A DNA stretch of 43,820 bases from Chloromonas sp. AAM2. Lineage: Eukaryota; Chlorophyta; Chlorophyceae; Chlamydomonadales; Chlamydomonadaceae. The stretch lies in assembly GCA_004335635.1 (NCBI GenBank), contig QAXH01005853.1:44457-88276 (forward strand), read 5' to 3'. How positions within the stretch are numbered: the first letter of the stretch is position 1; each line of letters starts with the position of its first letter. The notes beneath the pieces were generated by a model, which saw only the letters and a program-made list of their open reading frames with translations, searched no databases and was not told the DNA's origin. Of this stretch, positions 42,665-43,820 are shown piece by piece. A program made the position numbers and the translations under genes.

Positions 42665-42947
42665 TACAAACTTGGTACGATGAAGACGGCAACAAGCAGA
42701 CCGAGGGCGGCGCTGCCAAGAAAGGTAAGCCTTTCACAAGATTGCATCCCATCCCATGCCCTTGGTGCATTGTGGCTTTCTGTTTGAACAGCATGCCACA
42801 CGCATATGTGCTTCCGCTGTGCCTGTGCAGGAGCTGTCATGGTGTAGTATGGTGGCTCCATACATGCATGGGCGCTCTCATGCAACGCCTTAAGTCCGAC
42901 TAACAATACTCTTTGTGTCTGTGTTGCTTGTGCAGGGACGGAAGGCG
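42665..42947 (+). CDS. two possible exons of an unknown plus-strand gene
   Basis: A 60-bp exon (42665-42724) has a good acceptor (tttgcccacag) and donor (gtaagc) and reads QTWYDEDGNKQTEGGAAKK. It joins in phase to a 12-bp micro-exon (42936-42947, acceptor ttgcttgtgcag, donor gtaagt) giving GTEG. Splice signals are strong and the peptide is hydrophilic and protein-like, but I recognise no family, found no start or end, and the gene would run into the antisense of the exostosin-like gene. Confidence 0.3.
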
Positions 42948-43132
42948 GTAAGTGTGAGGGTAGTGCATGCGCTCGGGAGGGTGTATCCTGTGACGCAGGC
43001 TACGTATATGAGTACGCACCGAAGTGACTCAGTCTTTAACAGTATCGCAAGTCTTCTCACAGTATCGCAAGTATCGCAAGTCATCTCACCACCAGTCGGC
43101 ATTCTAATGTTGTGCGGTCGTGTTGCCATGCG

Positions 43133-43679
43133 TCACACAGCCAAGAGACGCTGGAACGGGGATTGCCACAACTCGGGACGCATGTCAGAGGACAGTGAGC
43201 TGGCAGATGGCCTGGGCATACCACTCAGCTGGTGTATGTGTCTGGCCAGGTCAACCCACTGCCTAAGTTGAGGAATCAGATTAATCAGTGGGACAGGAAG
43301 GGTTGGCAGTCAAGTTACTTTTGCAGCTGAGCCAGCAGCCTGTGTTTATGCATTTTGAAGGGGGGTGAGGGTTCAGGTAGTTAGGGGCCACAGGTAGTTT
43401 GTGAATCGCAGCATGCTGATGATGACGACATGCAGTCTGATTCAGCAAACGATGACAAACTGTGTGCGTACCACTGCTGTTCAGTTTGGCCGATGCTGTC
43501 AATATGTTTTGCGAATATCAGCTGACAGCTTGGCGCTGCGGTGCTCCTGACATGCTGCCTGCTACGCTTCGAGCAGCGTACCTGAGTATAGGCAGCAGTC
43601 TGGGTATGTCTTCGTGTGGCACTCTCACAGAGAAGGAGCGGTAGGGCAGCAGGTCGTGAAAGGGCTGGTGGATGTGGTC
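43133..43679 (-). CDS. exostosin-like glycosyltransferase (GT47), C-terminal end, partial
   Basis: Two exons, 43582-43679 and 43133-43262 (TGA), join in phase; the rest of the gene lies beyond the window's right edge. The first reads DHIHQPFHDLLPYRSFSVRV then PHEDIPRLLPIL. This matches the end of the exostosin domain (P-F-x-D-L-L-x-x-x-x-F-S-V-x-V-x-E-x-D-I-P-x-L). The second exon (QWVDLARHIHQLSG...) is a plausible but unrecognised tail of 42 residues. The family adds sugars to polysaccharides or glycoproteins in the Golgi. Acceptor CCTTTTCAG and donor GTACGC are clear for the first exon; the second exon is supported by phase and a good acceptor only. Confidence 0.75.
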
Positions 43680-43820
43680 CTGAAAAGGAAGCACGCGACG
43701 ACAATTCGATAACCGGGCAACGCCAGCAAATGTGGTCGGCAAAAAAGGCTTAACAGCGAGATGACGAACAAGATAACGAGCAAGTGTTCCGCCCGGAGTG
43801 AAGATGGGTGGCCCAAGGGA

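Overview
The window is nuclear DNA of a green alga, most likely of the chlorophycean (Chlamydomonas/Volvox/Dunaliella) lineage. Its genes are broken into many short exons with GT-AG (and two apparent GC-AG) introns. The encoded proteins include a plastid-targeted phosphoglycerate kinase of chlorophyte type and a mitochondrial Hsp70. Introns are long and full of simple repeats, base composition is moderate, and there is one 41-base N gap inside an AC microsatellite. A Dunaliella-like genome would fit this texture, but the genus is inference.

All recognisable genes lie on the minus strand, head to tail. In transcription order (high to low coordinates) they are: the 3' end of an exostosin-like (GT47) glycosyltransferase (43133-43679, continuing off the window); a complete mitochondrial Hsp70 in 15 exons (33230-41653); a complete chloroplast phosphoglycerate kinase in 10 exons (28160-31517); a complete OSCA/TMEM63 (CSC1-like) osmo/mechanosensitive channel in 30 exons (9980-25814); and a secreted-looking glycoside-hydrolase-like gene with 13 linked exons (2490-6739, with a possible signal-peptide exon at 7848-7938). 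For the three complete genes I rebuilt every exon boundary; the reading phases join without a break (650, 470 and 1012 codons).

Between the genes are a decayed cytosolic-type Hsp70 fragment (about 26528-26720), a relic of a protein-primed family B DNA polymerase of the Polinton/PLV kind (474-790) between two copies of a 27-bp repeat, a dispersed 128-bp repeat inside introns of two genes, and a pair of competing hairpins (27200-27283). A possible small plus-strand gene lies upstream of the mitochondrial Hsp70 (exons near 42665-42947).

The most distinctive pattern is that many introns carry an 'echo' of the neighbouring exon edge: a diverged copy of the splice site plus 15-50 bp of coding sequence, 95-260 bp away. 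This suggests introns here grow by local tandem duplication across splice junctions. A second point of interest is an extensin-like proline/serine tract, on its own exon, placed in the predicted extracellular TM1-TM2 loop of the OSCA channel. It could tether the channel to the hydroxyproline-rich cell covering.

The genes do not form a pathway; they are ordinary neighbours (carbon fixation, mitochondrial protein import, ion channel, carbohydrate enzymes).
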